Shown: piece after piece, positions 7,574 through 15,499 of the stretch
Layout of the letters: each line of letters begins with the position of its first letter
How positions within the stretch are numbered: the stretch's first letter is position 1
From: Pseudomonas viridiflava
Lineage (GTDB): Bacteria; Pseudomonadota; Gammaproteobacteria; Pseudomonadales; Pseudomonadaceae
Reading direction: 5' to 3'
Length of the DNA: 42,635 nt
NCBI RefSeq assembly: GCF_900580675.1
Contig: NZ_UTBG01000244.1
Location: 1-42,635, forward strand
Notes under the pieces: model-generated
Told to the model about the DNA's origin: nothing
Seen by the model: only the letters and a program-made list of their open reading frames with translations
Databases searched by the model: none
Made by a program: the position numbers and the translations under genes

Positions 7574-9225
7574 GGCGCGGCCTGCGGGAAGATCAGAATC
7601 ACGATATTGCCTTGCTCATAGCGCTTGCCGTCGGTGGGCAACAGGGCGACTTCGGCCATTTCATCGTCGCCTTTAACACGCATCACCACGCCGACCGGGC
7701 CTTGTTTGCGCGCCTCGCTCATCCATTGCCGGACTTGCCGGGTATCGACCTGGTGATGGCCGGCATCCGGGTAGGCCAGGCCGTATTTGACCTCGCCGAC
7801 GGTGTTGTAAAGCGTCACATCCGGGCGTTGCAGGCGCCACGCCAGGGCTGATGCGGCGCCGAGGTCGTTGCTGAGCAAGGCGCTGGCGGGGCTCAGCTCC
7901 GGCAGGTGGTCGATGATGAATTGGTCCGGGGTCTTGTTGTAAACCACCGAATGCGGCAAAGCGGCGGGCAACAGCGCAACCATCAGCCAGCTGCCGAGCA
8001 CCGGCGCGGCCCACAGGCGCAAGGGCCGGGCAGCCTGCAGCAGGTTGGCGAGGATCCAGCCGAACAGGAAGACAAACACCAGCACCAGGCTGAGGGTTTC
8101 CTGGCCGTGTTCATACACCGGCTTTTTCAACTGGAACCACGTCAGCGCGAGCAATACCAGCACGCCAATCACCAGGTTCAGCCAGCCATTGATGCGCAGC
8201 GCTCGGTCGCGGCCCGCGGCCAGCTTATCCGCCAGGGTGTTGCCCATCAGCAAGGCCAGGGGCAACAGGCACGGCATGATGTAGGACGGCAGCTTGCCTT
8301 TGGCCAGGCTGAAGAACGCCAGGGGCATCAGCAGCCACAGCAACACAAAGCCGACTTTTGCACTGCGCTTGTTCAGCCACGCTTGTCTGGCGGTAGACGG
8401 CAGCAACGCGACCCACGGCAGGCTGAACGCCACCAGCAGCGGCAGGTAGTACCAGAACGGCTCGCTGTGCTGTGCATCGTCACCGGCAAAGCGCTGGATA
8501 TGCTCGTGCCAGAAGAAGAAGTTCCAGTAGTCCGGCTCTTGCAGGTGCACGGCCAGCGCCCACGGCAGGCTGACGGCAATCGCCACTACCACAGCAACCA
8601 GACCGTAGCCCAGCAGCTCGCGGAAGCGTTTCTGCCAGATCGCGTAGGGCAGGGCGATCAATACCGGCAACAGCCACGCCAGGAAGCCCTTGGTCATGAA
8701 GCCCATGCCGCAGGCGAAGCCGAGCAGCGCCCAGGACCACAAACGCCCGCTGCGGGTGCTGCTGTCAAAGCAAAACCACAGGGCCACACCGGTCAGGTTC
8801 ACCCAGAAAGTGAATTGCGGGTCGAGGTTGGCATAACCGCCCAAGGCCGCGACGCTGACGAAACTCATGTACAGCAGCGTGCTGATCAGGCTTTTCTGCG
8901 GGTCATTCCACAGGCGGCGCGACACCAGGTACACCAGCAGGATGCTCAAACCAGTGCTTAACGCCGAGGCAAAGCGCACGCCGAACAGGTTCTGCCCGAA
9001 AATCGCCTGGCCCAGCGCGATCATCCAGTAACCAGCGGCGGGCTTTTCGAAATAGCGGATGCCCATGAAGTGCGGCGCGGCCCACTTGCCGGTCAGCAGC
9101 ATTTCCTGGCTGATCTGCGCATAACGGGTCTCGTCCGGAATCCACAGGCCATGGGTGGCCAGCGGCAGCAGGTAAAACACGCCGAACGCCAACAGCAGCA
9201 GGGGCAGCGCCAGACGCCGGATCAT
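7570..9225 (-). CDS. arnT: Undecaprenyl phosphate-alpha-L-Ara4N transferase (lipid A aminoarabinose transferase)
   Basis: A 551-residue GT-C inner-membrane enzyme that transfers L-Ara4N from undecaprenyl phosphate to lipid A phosphates on the periplasmic side, lowering negative charge and giving polymyxin resistance. It has about 12 helices and a C-terminal soluble domain. The first periplasmic loop holds the family motif WIPDETRYAQISQEML with the expected acidic pair, followed by HFMGIRYFEKPAAGYW. I chose the ATG at 9225, which overlaps the arnD stop as ATGA; an upstream in-frame start at 9246 would add only seven residues inside arnD. Confidence 0.95.
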   Translation of the reverse strand: MIRRLALPLLLLAFGVFYLLPLATHGLWIPDETRYAQISQEMLLTGKWAAPHFMGIRYFEKPAAGYWMIALGQAIFGQNLFGVRFASALSTGLSILLVYLVSRRLWNDPQKSLISTLLYMSFVSVAALGGYANLDPQFTFWVNLTGVALWFCFDSSTRSGRLWSWALLGFACGMGFMTKGFLAWLLPVLIALPYAIWQKRFRELLGYGLVAVVVAIAVSLPWALAVHLQEPDYWNFFFWHEHIQRFAGDDAQHSEPFWYYLPLLVAFSLPWVALLPSTARQAWLNKRSAKVGFVLLWLLMPLAFFSLAKGKLPSYIMPCLLPLALLMGNTLADKLAAGRDRALRINGWLNLVIGVLVLLALTWFQLKKPVYEHGQETLSLVLVFVFLFGWILANLLQAARPLRLWAAPVLGSWLMVALLPAALPHSVVYNKTPDQFIIDHLPELSPASALLSNDLGAASALAWRLQRPDVTLYNTVGEVKYGLAYPDAGHHQVDTRQVRQWMSEARKQGPVGVVMRVKGDDEMAEVALLPTDGKRYEQGNIVILIFPQAAP

Positions 9226-10106
9226 GCTTGCTGCACTCCGAGCCAACCCTCACGGCCACTCAATGCGCCGCGCACCAGCTGTTGCCGGGGCAGGGTGGTC
9301 AGGTCCGCCGGCAACAAGTCGCCCAGCGGTGTGAAGTCGATGCCGCGCTGCCCTGCCTGGGCAAGCAACTGGCGAAAATCATTGGCCATCAGAATCCCTT
9401 CTACCTCTGCGTGGATCGTGTAGACGTTCAGTTTCGACGCGTTGAACCGGTCAAGAATGAAGCGGTTGAAGTCTTTGGCAGCCACCACCGGCCCGACCAC
9501 TTCGTCGAAGGTCGGCAGGTCCACCGGAATTTGTGGGGTGCCCGCGCTGCCGTCGGCCAGGGTTGGACGAAACAGGCTGGTGCCCCGGCAATCGCTGTTG
9601 TAGCGGAAGTTGAAACCTTGCTTGGCTTGCACCACGCGCTCGTCGGCACGCCAGCCGGCTGCGGCAGAGCAGTCGATGCGTTCACCGAGGATGTCGCTCA
9701 AGGTGTCGACGCCGCGCCGGATCTGCTCGACCAGTTGCGCATCGTTCCAGCGCCCGGTGTTGGCCTGCCAGCCGTGGTGGTCCCACGCGTGCAGGCCGAC
9801 CTCATGCCCGGCGGCCTTGGCCTGGCGCATCAAGTGCCCCAGGTCGCGGCCGATGGGCTTGCCCGGCCAGGCGGTGCCGGCCAGCAAAATATCCCAGCCG
9901 TACAGGCCGGCAGCGTTGGAGCGCAGCATCTTCCACAGAAATTGCGGGCGGATCAGGCGCCACAAGTGGCGCCCCATGTTGTCCGGCCCGACACTGAAGA
10001 AGAACGTCGCTTTGACCCCGGCTTCGTCGAGGGACTCGAGCAGCCGCGGGACACCCTCACGGGTGCCACGGTAGGTGTCGACGTCGATGCGCAAGCCTGC
10101 CTTCAT
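9222..10106 (-). CDS. arnD: 4-deoxy-4-formamido-L-arabinose-phosphoundecaprenol deformylase
   Basis: A 294-residue NodB-homology polysaccharide deacetylase-type enzyme that removes the formyl group from undecaprenyl-phosphate-L-Ara4FN. The metal-binding Asp lies in the N-terminal LRIDVDTYRGTREGVPRLLE, and the His motif is GLHAWDHHGW near residue 100. Length fits the family (about 295-300). The start ATG shares a base with the arnA stop (TAATG) and the stop overlaps arnT. Confidence 0.94.
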   Translation of the reverse strand: MKAGLRIDVDTYRGTREGVPRLLESLDEAGVKATFFFSVGPDNMGRHLWRLIRPQFLWKMLRSNAAGLYGWDILLAGTAWPGKPIGRDLGHLMRQAKAAGHEVGLHAWDHHGWQANTGRWNDAQLVEQIRRGVDTLSDILGERIDCSAAAGWRADERVVQAKQGFNFRYNSDCRGTSLFRPTLADGSAGTPQIPVDLPTFDEVVGPVVAAKDFNRFILDRFNASKLNVYTIHAEVEGILMANDFRQLLAQAGQRGIDFTPLGDLLPADLTTLPRQQLVRGALSGREGWLGVQQA

Positions 10107-12097
10107 TACTTTTTGTCCGCGATTTCGAGCATGGCTTCACGCAGGAAGAAGTCCAGTGTGTTGCCGATGGTCTCGCTCATTTCCACGGTCGGCGCCCAGT
10201 TCAGCAGGCGCTTGGCGTTCTCGATACTTGGCTTGCGGTGCGCCACGTCCTGGTAACCGGTGCCGTAGAACGCCTTGCTCTCTACGTCGCGGAAACCGGC
10301 GAACGGCGGGAAGTTGCTGCGCAGCGGGTGCGCCTCGAACTGACGCAACAGCTCTTCGCCCAACTGGCGGATGCTGGCTTCGTTTTCCGGGTTGCCGATG
10401 TTGATGATCTGGCCGTTGCACACATCGTTGTCGTTATCGATGATGCGCGCGAGGGCTTCGATGCCGTCGGCGATGTCGGTGAAGCAGCGCTTCTGCTCGC
10501 CACCGTCGAACAGACGGATCGGCGTGCCTTCCACCAGGTTCAGGATCAACTGGGTGATGGCGCGCGAGCTGCCGATACGGGCTGAGTCCAGGCGATCCAG
10601 GCGTGGGCCCATCCAGTTGAAGGGACGGAACAGGGTGAAGTTCAGGCCCTTGGCGCCGTAGGCCCAGATCACGCGGTCGAGCAGTTGCTTGGAAACCGAG
10701 TAGATCCAGCGTTGCTTGTTGACCGGGCCGACCACTAGGTTGGAGGTGTCTTCGTCAAAGTACTGGTCCTGGCACATGCCATAGACTTCGGAGGTCGACG
10801 GGAAGATCACGCGTTTGTTGTACTTGACGCAGTAGCGCACCAGCTTGAGGTTTTCCTCGAAGTCGAGTTCGAACACACGCAGCGGGTTGCGGGTGTACTC
10901 GATCGGCGTGGCGATGGCCACCAGCGGCAGGACCACGTCGCACTTCTTGATGTGGTATTCGATCCATTCGGTGTGGATGCTGATGTCGCCTTCCACGTAA
11001 TGGAAATTCGGGTGGCTGCGCAGGCGCTCGATGGCGTCGGAGCCGATGTCCAGGCCGTAGACTTCGTAACGGTCGTCACGCAGCAGGCGCTCGGACAGGT
11101 GGTTACCGATAAAACCGTTCACGCCCAGGATCAGTACACGCGTACGGCGTGGCTTGCGGCCCGACTCGGCGCCGCGCAGTACGGAGCCGTCGACCAGGCC
11201 CAGCTCATTGGCCAGCGACGGGCCGGCCAGGTACAGGCCGTTGTCGTTGCGTTGGCCGAACTTGACCACCAGCGAGTCTTCGCCGCAGGCAATGCGCAGC
11301 GGGTTGACGCTGATCACACGGCCCGGCGCCAGGCCTTCGTTGCCCTTGGCCACTTCGGCTTGCCACACGATCAGTTTGTGCTCGCCGACCGCGCAGAATG
11401 CGCCTGGGTACGGTTGGGTCACGGCACGCACCAGGTTGAACAGTTCTTCAGCCGGTTTTTTCCAGTCCAGCTTGCCATCGGCAGCAGTGCGGCGACCGAA
11501 GTAGGTGGCCTGGCTTTCATCCTGGGCCGTTTCAGTCAACTTGCCCTGGGCCAGTTGCGGCAGGGCATCGCGCAGCAGGTTACTGGCGGCGTCGCGCAGT
11601 TTGGCGTGCAAGGTCAGGCCGGTGTCGGTGCGCTCGATGGCGACTTTCTGCTGGGCCAGGATCGCGCCGGCATCGGCACGCTTGACCATACGGTGCAGGG
11701 TCACGCCGGTTTCGGTTTCACCCTTTACCAGCACCCAGTTGGCCGGTGCGCGGCCGCGGTATTTCGGCAGCAGCGAGCCGTGCAGGTTGAACGCGCCTTG
11801 GCGGGCGGTGGCCAACAGGGCTTCGCTCAGCAGGTTGCGGTAGTAGAAGGAGAAGATGAAGTCCGGGTTGAGCTTGGCGATGCGCTCGATCCATAGCGGG
11901 TGGTTGGCGTCTTCCGGCGCATGCACCGGGATGCCGTTGCGGGCGCACAGCTGGGCGACGGAGCCGTAGAAGTTGTTTTCCTTGGGGTCATCGGCATGAG
12001 TAAACACGGCAGCAATGTCGTAGCCGGCGGTCAGCAGGGCTTCAATGCCTGCGCAGCCAATATCGTGGTAAGCGAAGACAACGGCTTTTGAATTCAT
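10106..12097 (-). CDS. arnA: Bifunctional UDP-L-Ara4N formyltransferase / UDP-glucuronate decarboxylase
   Basis: A 663-residue cytosolic enzyme. The N-terminal domain (1 to about 305) is a 10-formyl-THF dependent formyltransferase with N104 and H106 in GAFNLHGSLLPKYRGRAPAN and D142 in RADAG. The C-terminal domain (about 318-663) is an SDR-type oxidative decarboxylase with the NAD motif VLILGVNGFIGNHL, the PSTSEVYGMC segment with the catalytic Ser/Glu, and Tyr/Lys in YSVSKQLLDR. It overlaps arnC by ATGA and arnD by TAATG. Both activities appear intact by motif. Confidence 0.96.
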   Translation of the reverse strand: MNSKAVVFAYHDIGCAGIEALLTAGYDIAAVFTHADDPKENNFYGSVAQLCARNGIPVHAPEDANHPLWIERIAKLNPDFIFSFYYRNLLSEALLATARQGAFNLHGSLLPKYRGRAPANWVLVKGETETGVTLHRMVKRADAGAILAQQKVAIERTDTGLTLHAKLRDAASNLLRDALPQLAQGKLTETAQDESQATYFGRRTAADGKLDWKKPAEELFNLVRAVTQPYPGAFCAVGEHKLIVWQAEVAKGNEGLAPGRVISVNPLRIACGEDSLVVKFGQRNDNGLYLAGPSLANELGLVDGSVLRGAESGRKPRRTRVLILGVNGFIGNHLSERLLRDDRYEVYGLDIGSDAIERLRSHPNFHYVEGDISIHTEWIEYHIKKCDVVLPLVAIATPIEYTRNPLRVFELDFEENLKLVRYCVKYNKRVIFPSTSEVYGMCQDQYFDEDTSNLVVGPVNKQRWIYSVSKQLLDRVIWAYGAKGLNFTLFRPFNWMGPRLDRLDSARIGSSRAITQLILNLVEGTPIRLFDGGEQKRCFTDIADGIEALARIIDNDNDVCNGQIINIGNPENEASIRQLGEELLRQFEAHPLRSNFPPFAGFRDVESKAFYGTGYQDVAHRKPSIENAKRLLNWAPTVEMSETIGNTLDFFLREAMLEIADKK

Positions 12098-13131
12098 GAC
12101 GAAACCTGATCGGAAGGAGGAGTAGAAGTGGTATGGGAGGACACCAGGCCGTCAACGACGACCACCGGAGCCGGTGCTGCGGGTTGGTTACGCAACACTT
12201 TTTCAATAAAGAACCGGGGGCGGGCGCGTACATCGCTGTACATGCGGCCCAGGTATTCACCCAGCAGGCCCATGCCGATGAACTGGCCACCGGTGAACAC
12301 GAACAGCACTGCGAACAGCACGAACATGCCGTCGCCGGCCCATTCGGCACCAAAGGCCAGGCGCAGGATGATCAACGCAAAGGCGAACAGCATGCCCAGG
12401 GCCGCCAGGCTGAAGCCGACGATGGACAGCAGGCGCAGCGGGGTGGTGGTCATGCAGGTCAGCAGGTCGAACATCAGGCTGATCAGGCGCATGGCGCTGT
12501 ATTTGGATTCGCCGTGTTCACGTTCGGCGTGGTGCACCAGGATTTCCGTGGTGTGACGGGCAAAGCCGTTGGCCAGGATCGGGATAAACGTGCTGCGCTC
12601 GCGGCAGGCGAGCATGGCGTCGACGATGGTGCGCCGGTAAGCGCGCAGCATGCAGCCGTAGTCGGTCATGGCCACGCCGGTGGAGCGTTGCACGGCGAGG
12701 TTGATCAGGCGCGACGGCCAGCGGCGAAAGGCCGAGTCCTGGCGATTGTTGCGCACGGTGGCGACCACGTCGTAACCCAGGGCGGCTTGTTCGACCAGGC
12801 GCGGGATTTCTTCGGGCGGGTTCTGCAGGTCGGCATCGAGGGTGATCACCACTTCGCCCCGGCATTGCTCGAAGCCGGCCATGATCGCCGCGTGCTGGCC
12901 GTAGTTACGGTTGAGGATCACCGCCACCACGTTGCTGCCGTCTTCAGCGGCGGCGTCTTCCAGCAGTTGGGCTGAATTGTCGCGGCTACCGTCATCTACC
13001 AGGATGATTTCGTATTCGTAGGCCAGCTGTTTGCAGGCGGCGGTAGTACGGCGCAACAGTTCAGGCAGGCTTTCTTGTTCGTTGTAGACCGGGATAACGA
13101 TCGACACACAATGAATTGGGTAGGGTTTCAA
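12094..13131 (-). CDS. arnC: Undecaprenyl-phosphate L-Ara4FN transferase (GT2)
   Basis: A 345-residue family 2 glycosyltransferase with two C-terminal membrane helices, moving L-Ara4FN from UDP to undecaprenyl phosphate. Visible: the GT2 start VSIVIPVYNEQESLPEL, the metal-binding LDADLQNPPEE, and the C-terminal helices around 235-300 with GQFIGMGLLGEYLGRMY. The likely start is TTG at 13131 with GAGG ten bases upstream; an ATG eight bases further upstream is out of frame and makes only Met-Asn-Leu-stop. It is the first arn gene in this operon; arnB, usually before it, is not present. Confidence 0.93.
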   Translation of the reverse strand: MKPYPIHCVSIVIPVYNEQESLPELLRRTTAACKQLAYEYEIILVDDGSRDNSAQLLEDAAAEDGSNVVAVILNRNYGQHAAIMAGFEQCRGEVVITLDADLQNPPEEIPRLVEQAALGYDVVATVRNNRQDSAFRRWPSRLINLAVQRSTGVAMTDYGCMLRAYRRTIVDAMLACRERSTFIPILANGFARHTTEILVHHAEREHGESKYSAMRLISLMFDLLTCMTTTPLRLLSIVGFSLAALGMLFAFALIILRLAFGAEWAGDGMFVLFAVLFVFTGGQFIGMGLLGEYLGRMYSDVRARPRFFIEKVLRNQPAAPAPVVVVDGLVSSHTTSTPPSDQVSS

Positions 13132-13545
13132 AGATTCATGACCTCGGGGGTTAGAACAATTTGGAGCGTGAAAACAGCAGCAATCATTGGGCGAAAATAC
13201 AGCCCGCCGGATACAAAGCGATGCTAAAGGTGAAACGTAATCAACAGGTTAGACGCCTATGCGTGGTTTGCTCTGAAGTTATGTATCCAAGATTAAGCGC
13301 AAAAATGTTGAACAGATATGAAAGGCAGATGAAAAACTCGTTTATTTGACAGGTAGACAGCTAGGGTTCAGCTAGCCAAATAGGGGTATTAAGCGGTTCA
13401 GTTGGCCGGCGATATAGGAACTGTCTGAGGAACATTTGGTTCAACGGCGCCGGGCCTGAGCAGCCGTCTAATTTTATTCAACAATCTTCTCTGCAATGCG
13501 CCCCAAGTGCCGGTAAAGTAAGCCGTCTCTTGCCAGGGTAGTCGG
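13132..13545. promoter_or_regulatory. Divergent 414-bp spacer, AT-richer, with direct repeats
   Basis: No credible gene and no trace of an arnB reading frame is seen between arnC (minus) and the secreted-protein gene (plus). The segment about 13160-13400 is clearly AT-richer than its neighbours. It holds a 7-bp direct repeat CAGCTAG at 13358-13364 and 13369-13375 (11-bp period) and GGTTCAG at 13365-13371 and 13395-13401 (30-bp period). Repeats with an 11-bp period are typical of OmpR-type response regulator sites such as PhoP or PmrA, but the bases do not match those boxes well. TTGACA at 13346-13351 could be a -35 element; no good -10 follows. Confidence 0.35.
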
Positions 13546-14346
13546 ATGAATAGCGTGCAGCTTTTACGGCCAGTATTGATGGGTTTGCTGATGAGCGTGG
13601 CGTGCGTCACGACGGTGCAGGCCGATGAAGCGGTAGCACTGACCAGCATCGACCAGGTGCCGGACGGTGTGGAAGTGCGTGGTAAACAAATCGCCGCGTA
13701 TACCTGGGACGATCATCAGGGCAAGAACCTGCTGGTGCTCGCCGAGCAGGTCAGCGAGCGCGACGATGACGGCACTCAGTCGGCATTTGTGTATGCGGCC
13801 CAGTACCTCATCGATGGCAACCGCCCCAAACGCGTGTGGATGCTCTACGACGACGTACAGCATTGCGAATTCGACGCGTCCCTGCGCTTCGACATGGCCG
13901 CGACCAAGGTCACCGACCTGACCGGCGATGGCATTACCCAGGCCACGGTGGGGTATTCGCGGACCTGCACCAGCGATGTCAGCCCCCATGAATTCAAGCT
14001 GATCATGCACGTGGGCAAGTCGCTGAAGTACCGCCTGCGTGGCGTGGACCGGGTCGGTGCAAGCTGGTGGGACGAGGAAGCCGGGGCCCTGCGTGGCATG
14101 CCGTTGCCCAAGGATTGCAGCGTGGCGGGCCAGCAGGCACTGGTCAGCCAGTACAAGGAGCAGGGCACCGAGTTGCCGCTGCCAGGTTGCTACGGCGATG
14201 AGAAGGATTTTGCCAAGGCCCCAGAGGCTTACCTGACGTTTATGCGCCAGCACTGGTTCGCGCTGATGCAGAAGCAGGACACCGAATGGAGCCAGACGCA
14301 GACTCAGCCGCCAGCGCCGACCGAGGACGACGACAGCGCCCCGTGA
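13546..14346 (+). CDS. Secreted M949_RS01915-family protein (surface polysaccharide-linked annotation)
   Basis: A 266-residue protein with a clear Sec signal peptide (LLRPVLMGLLMSVACVTTVQA, cleavage probably after residue 26) and a mature periplasmic or envelope domain. The middle part, with VEVRGKQIAAYTWDDHQGKN, VYAAQYLIDG and KVTDLTGDGITQATVGYSRTC, matches my memory of proteins named M949_RS01915 family surface polysaccharide biosynthesis protein. The DLTGDGITQ stretch is FG-GAP/EF-hand like and could bind calcium. Four cysteines in the mature part could form disulphides. Function is not established. It is transcribed away from the arn operon and AGGG lies before the ATG. Confidence 0.7.
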   Translation: MNSVQLLRPVLMGLLMSVACVTTVQADEAVALTSIDQVPDGVEVRGKQIAAYTWDDHQGKNLLVLAEQVSERDDDGTQSAFVYAAQYLIDGNRPKRVWMLYDDVQHCEFDASLRFDMAATKVTDLTGDGITQATVGYSRTCTSDVSPHEFKLIMHVGKSLKYRLRGVDRVGASWWDEEAGALRGMPLPKDCSVAGQQALVSQYKEQGTELPLPGCYGDEKDFAKAPEAYLTFMRQHWFALMQKQDTEWSQTQTQPPAPTEDDDSAP

Positions 14347-14369
14347 TTTGGTCCGAGCGCCCGGAGTGG

Positions 14370-14454
14370 GGTAGACTCAGCCTTCGCCAATTCACTAAAT
14401 ACCTCGATTAAACAATGGCTTGATCGAGGTATTTAATCCAAAGGCTGATCTACC
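14370..14454. repeat. Two-tier inverted repeat immediately before the recombinase start
   Basis: Inner arms: a 13-bp perfect pair TAAATACCTCGAT (14396-14408) and its complement (14423-14435) with a 14-base loop. Outer arms: GGTAGA-C-TCAGCCTT (14370-14384) against AAGGCTGATCTACC (14441-14454), 14 pairs with one extra C at 14376. Arms are separated by 11 and 5 bases. The outer right arm ends one base before the TTG start of the recombinase. No T-run follows, so it is not a standard terminator for the plus-strand gene before it. It may be a recombination site, a translation-control hairpin or both. Confidence 0.8.
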
Positions 14455-15369
14455 TTGACTGAGTCTATCCGCAACCCGCTGACGCTTTATCTCACCCGCC
14501 TGGCCCCCTCGAGCCAACTGACCATGCGCTACGTGCTGCAGGACGCCGCCGACCGCCTGGGCTTCGACGACATCAACCTCGAAGACATCGACTGGCACCT
14601 GCTGCAACCCGAACACGTGATCGCCTTGGTCGCCGCTTTGCGTGAGGACGGCTATGCGCCGAACACGTCGTCTTTGTACGTAAACGCAGTGCGCGGGGTG
14701 ATGAATGAAGCCTGGCGCTTGAGCCTGATCAGCCAAGAGCATTTGTTGCGCATGCGTACAGTCAAGCCCGCCCCCGGCACCCGACTGGGCCAGGGGCGCA
14801 ACCTGCGGCGTACGCTGATCCGCGAGTTGATGGACGTCTGCGCTGCCGACCCGCGCCCACAGGGCCTGCGCGACGCAGCGGTGATCGGGATTTTGTATGG
14901 GTCAGGCATGCGCAAGTCGGAGTCGGTCAACCTCGACCTGGCGCAGATCAACTTCGAGGAGCGCAGCCTGCGGGTGATCGGCAAGGGCAATAAGGAGCTG
15001 ATCAAATACGCGCCGGATTGGGCCTTCGCCAAGTTGCAGGCATGGCTGGCGTTTCGCCGTGAGCAGCTCAAAGAGGGCGAGCAGGACGATAGTTTTCTGT
15101 TCAACCGTATCCGCCGCGGCAGCCATATCACCCGTGAACGCATCACCAAGCATGCGATTTACTACATTGCGCGCCAGCGCGGCGAGCAGGTGGGCGTGAA
15201 GATCATGCCCCATGACTTTCGCCGCTCGTTTATCACGCGGGTTATCGAAGAGCATGACTTATCGATTGCGCAGAAACTCGCGCATCACACCAATATCCAG
15301 ACCACTGCCAGCTATGACGTGCGTGATGACAATGAGCGGCGGCGGGCGGTGGACCGGTTTGACCTGTAA
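14455..15369 (+). CDS. Tyrosine recombinase / phage-type integrase
   Basis: A 304-residue site-specific recombinase. An N-terminal SAM-like core-binding domain spans about 1-105 and the catalytic domain 115-304. The active site looks complete: R153 in YGSGMRKSE, K180 in GKGNKE, H253 and R256 in HDFRRSF, H277/H278 in LAHHTN and the nucleophile Y287 in TASYDVRDD. The only upstream in-frame start after the stop at about 14446 is TTG at 14455; the ribosome binding site is weak and sits in a hairpin arm. No phage or integrative element genes lie around it and no att repeats were seen. Length and layout are XerC/D-like, but dif-type recombinases are usually coded elsewhere. Target unknown. Confidence 0.88.
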   Translation: MTESIRNPLTLYLTRLAPSSQLTMRYVLQDAADRLGFDDINLEDIDWHLLQPEHVIALVAALREDGYAPNTSSLYVNAVRGVMNEAWRLSLISQEHLLRMRTVKPAPGTRLGQGRNLRRTLIRELMDVCAADPRPQGLRDAAVIGILYGSGMRKSESVNLDLAQINFEERSLRVIGKGNKELIKYAPDWAFAKLQAWLAFRREQLKEGEQDDSFLFNRIRRGSHITRERITKHAIYYIARQRGEQVGVKIMPHDFRRSFITRVIEEHDLSIAQKLAHHTNIQTTASYDVRDDNERRRAVDRFDL

Positions 15370-15393
15370 CGTCAAGCCTGGTGAGGATCAAAA

Positions 15394-15482
15394 TGTGGGA
15401 GCGGGCTTGCTCGCGAAAGCGGTGGGTCAGTTACAAACAAGCTAACTGATAGACCGCCATCGGGGGCAAGCCCCCTCCCACA
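15394..15482. repeat. REPIN (two inverted REP elements)
   Basis: A REP copy GTGGGAGCGGGCTTGCTCGC at about 15395-15423 and an inverted copy GCCATCGGGGGCAAGCCCCC at about 15453-15482 flank a 30-base spacer. This is the standard Pseudomonas fluorescens-group REP doublet found between genes. Each half makes its own GC-rich hairpin. It separates the recombinase gene from the SDR gene, which are convergent, and may help end transcription. No RAYT transposase gene is in the window. Confidence 0.9.
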
Positions 15483-15499
15483 GGTTTTTGCGTGTGGCT

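Noticed and set aside
7906..8961. 351-codon open frame on the plus strand opposite arnT
   Set aside because: Composition is Gln/Arg/His-rich with no domain, as expected of the antisense of a high-GC membrane protein gene; arnT on the other strand is certain.
10952..11896. 314-codon open frame on the plus strand opposite arnA
   Set aside because: Antisense shadow of a conserved gene with high third-position GC; no ribosome binding site or family text.
13161..13349. 62-codon plus-strand frame in the arnC upstream spacer, considered as a small gene or arnB remnant
   Set aside because: No family match, no good ribosome binding site and no PLP-aminotransferase motifs such as an SxHxxK-like stretch in any frame of the spacer.
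13340..13360. PhoP box (TGTTTA-N5-TGTTTA) in CGTTTATTTGACAGGTAGA
   Set aside because: Only the first half fits; the second half matches at about three of six bases, so I do not call it.
14370..14454. Integron attC site
   Set aside because: The arms lack the RYYYAAC/GTTRRRY boxes, and the recombinase has no integron-specific insert before its second conserved region; no cassette array follows.
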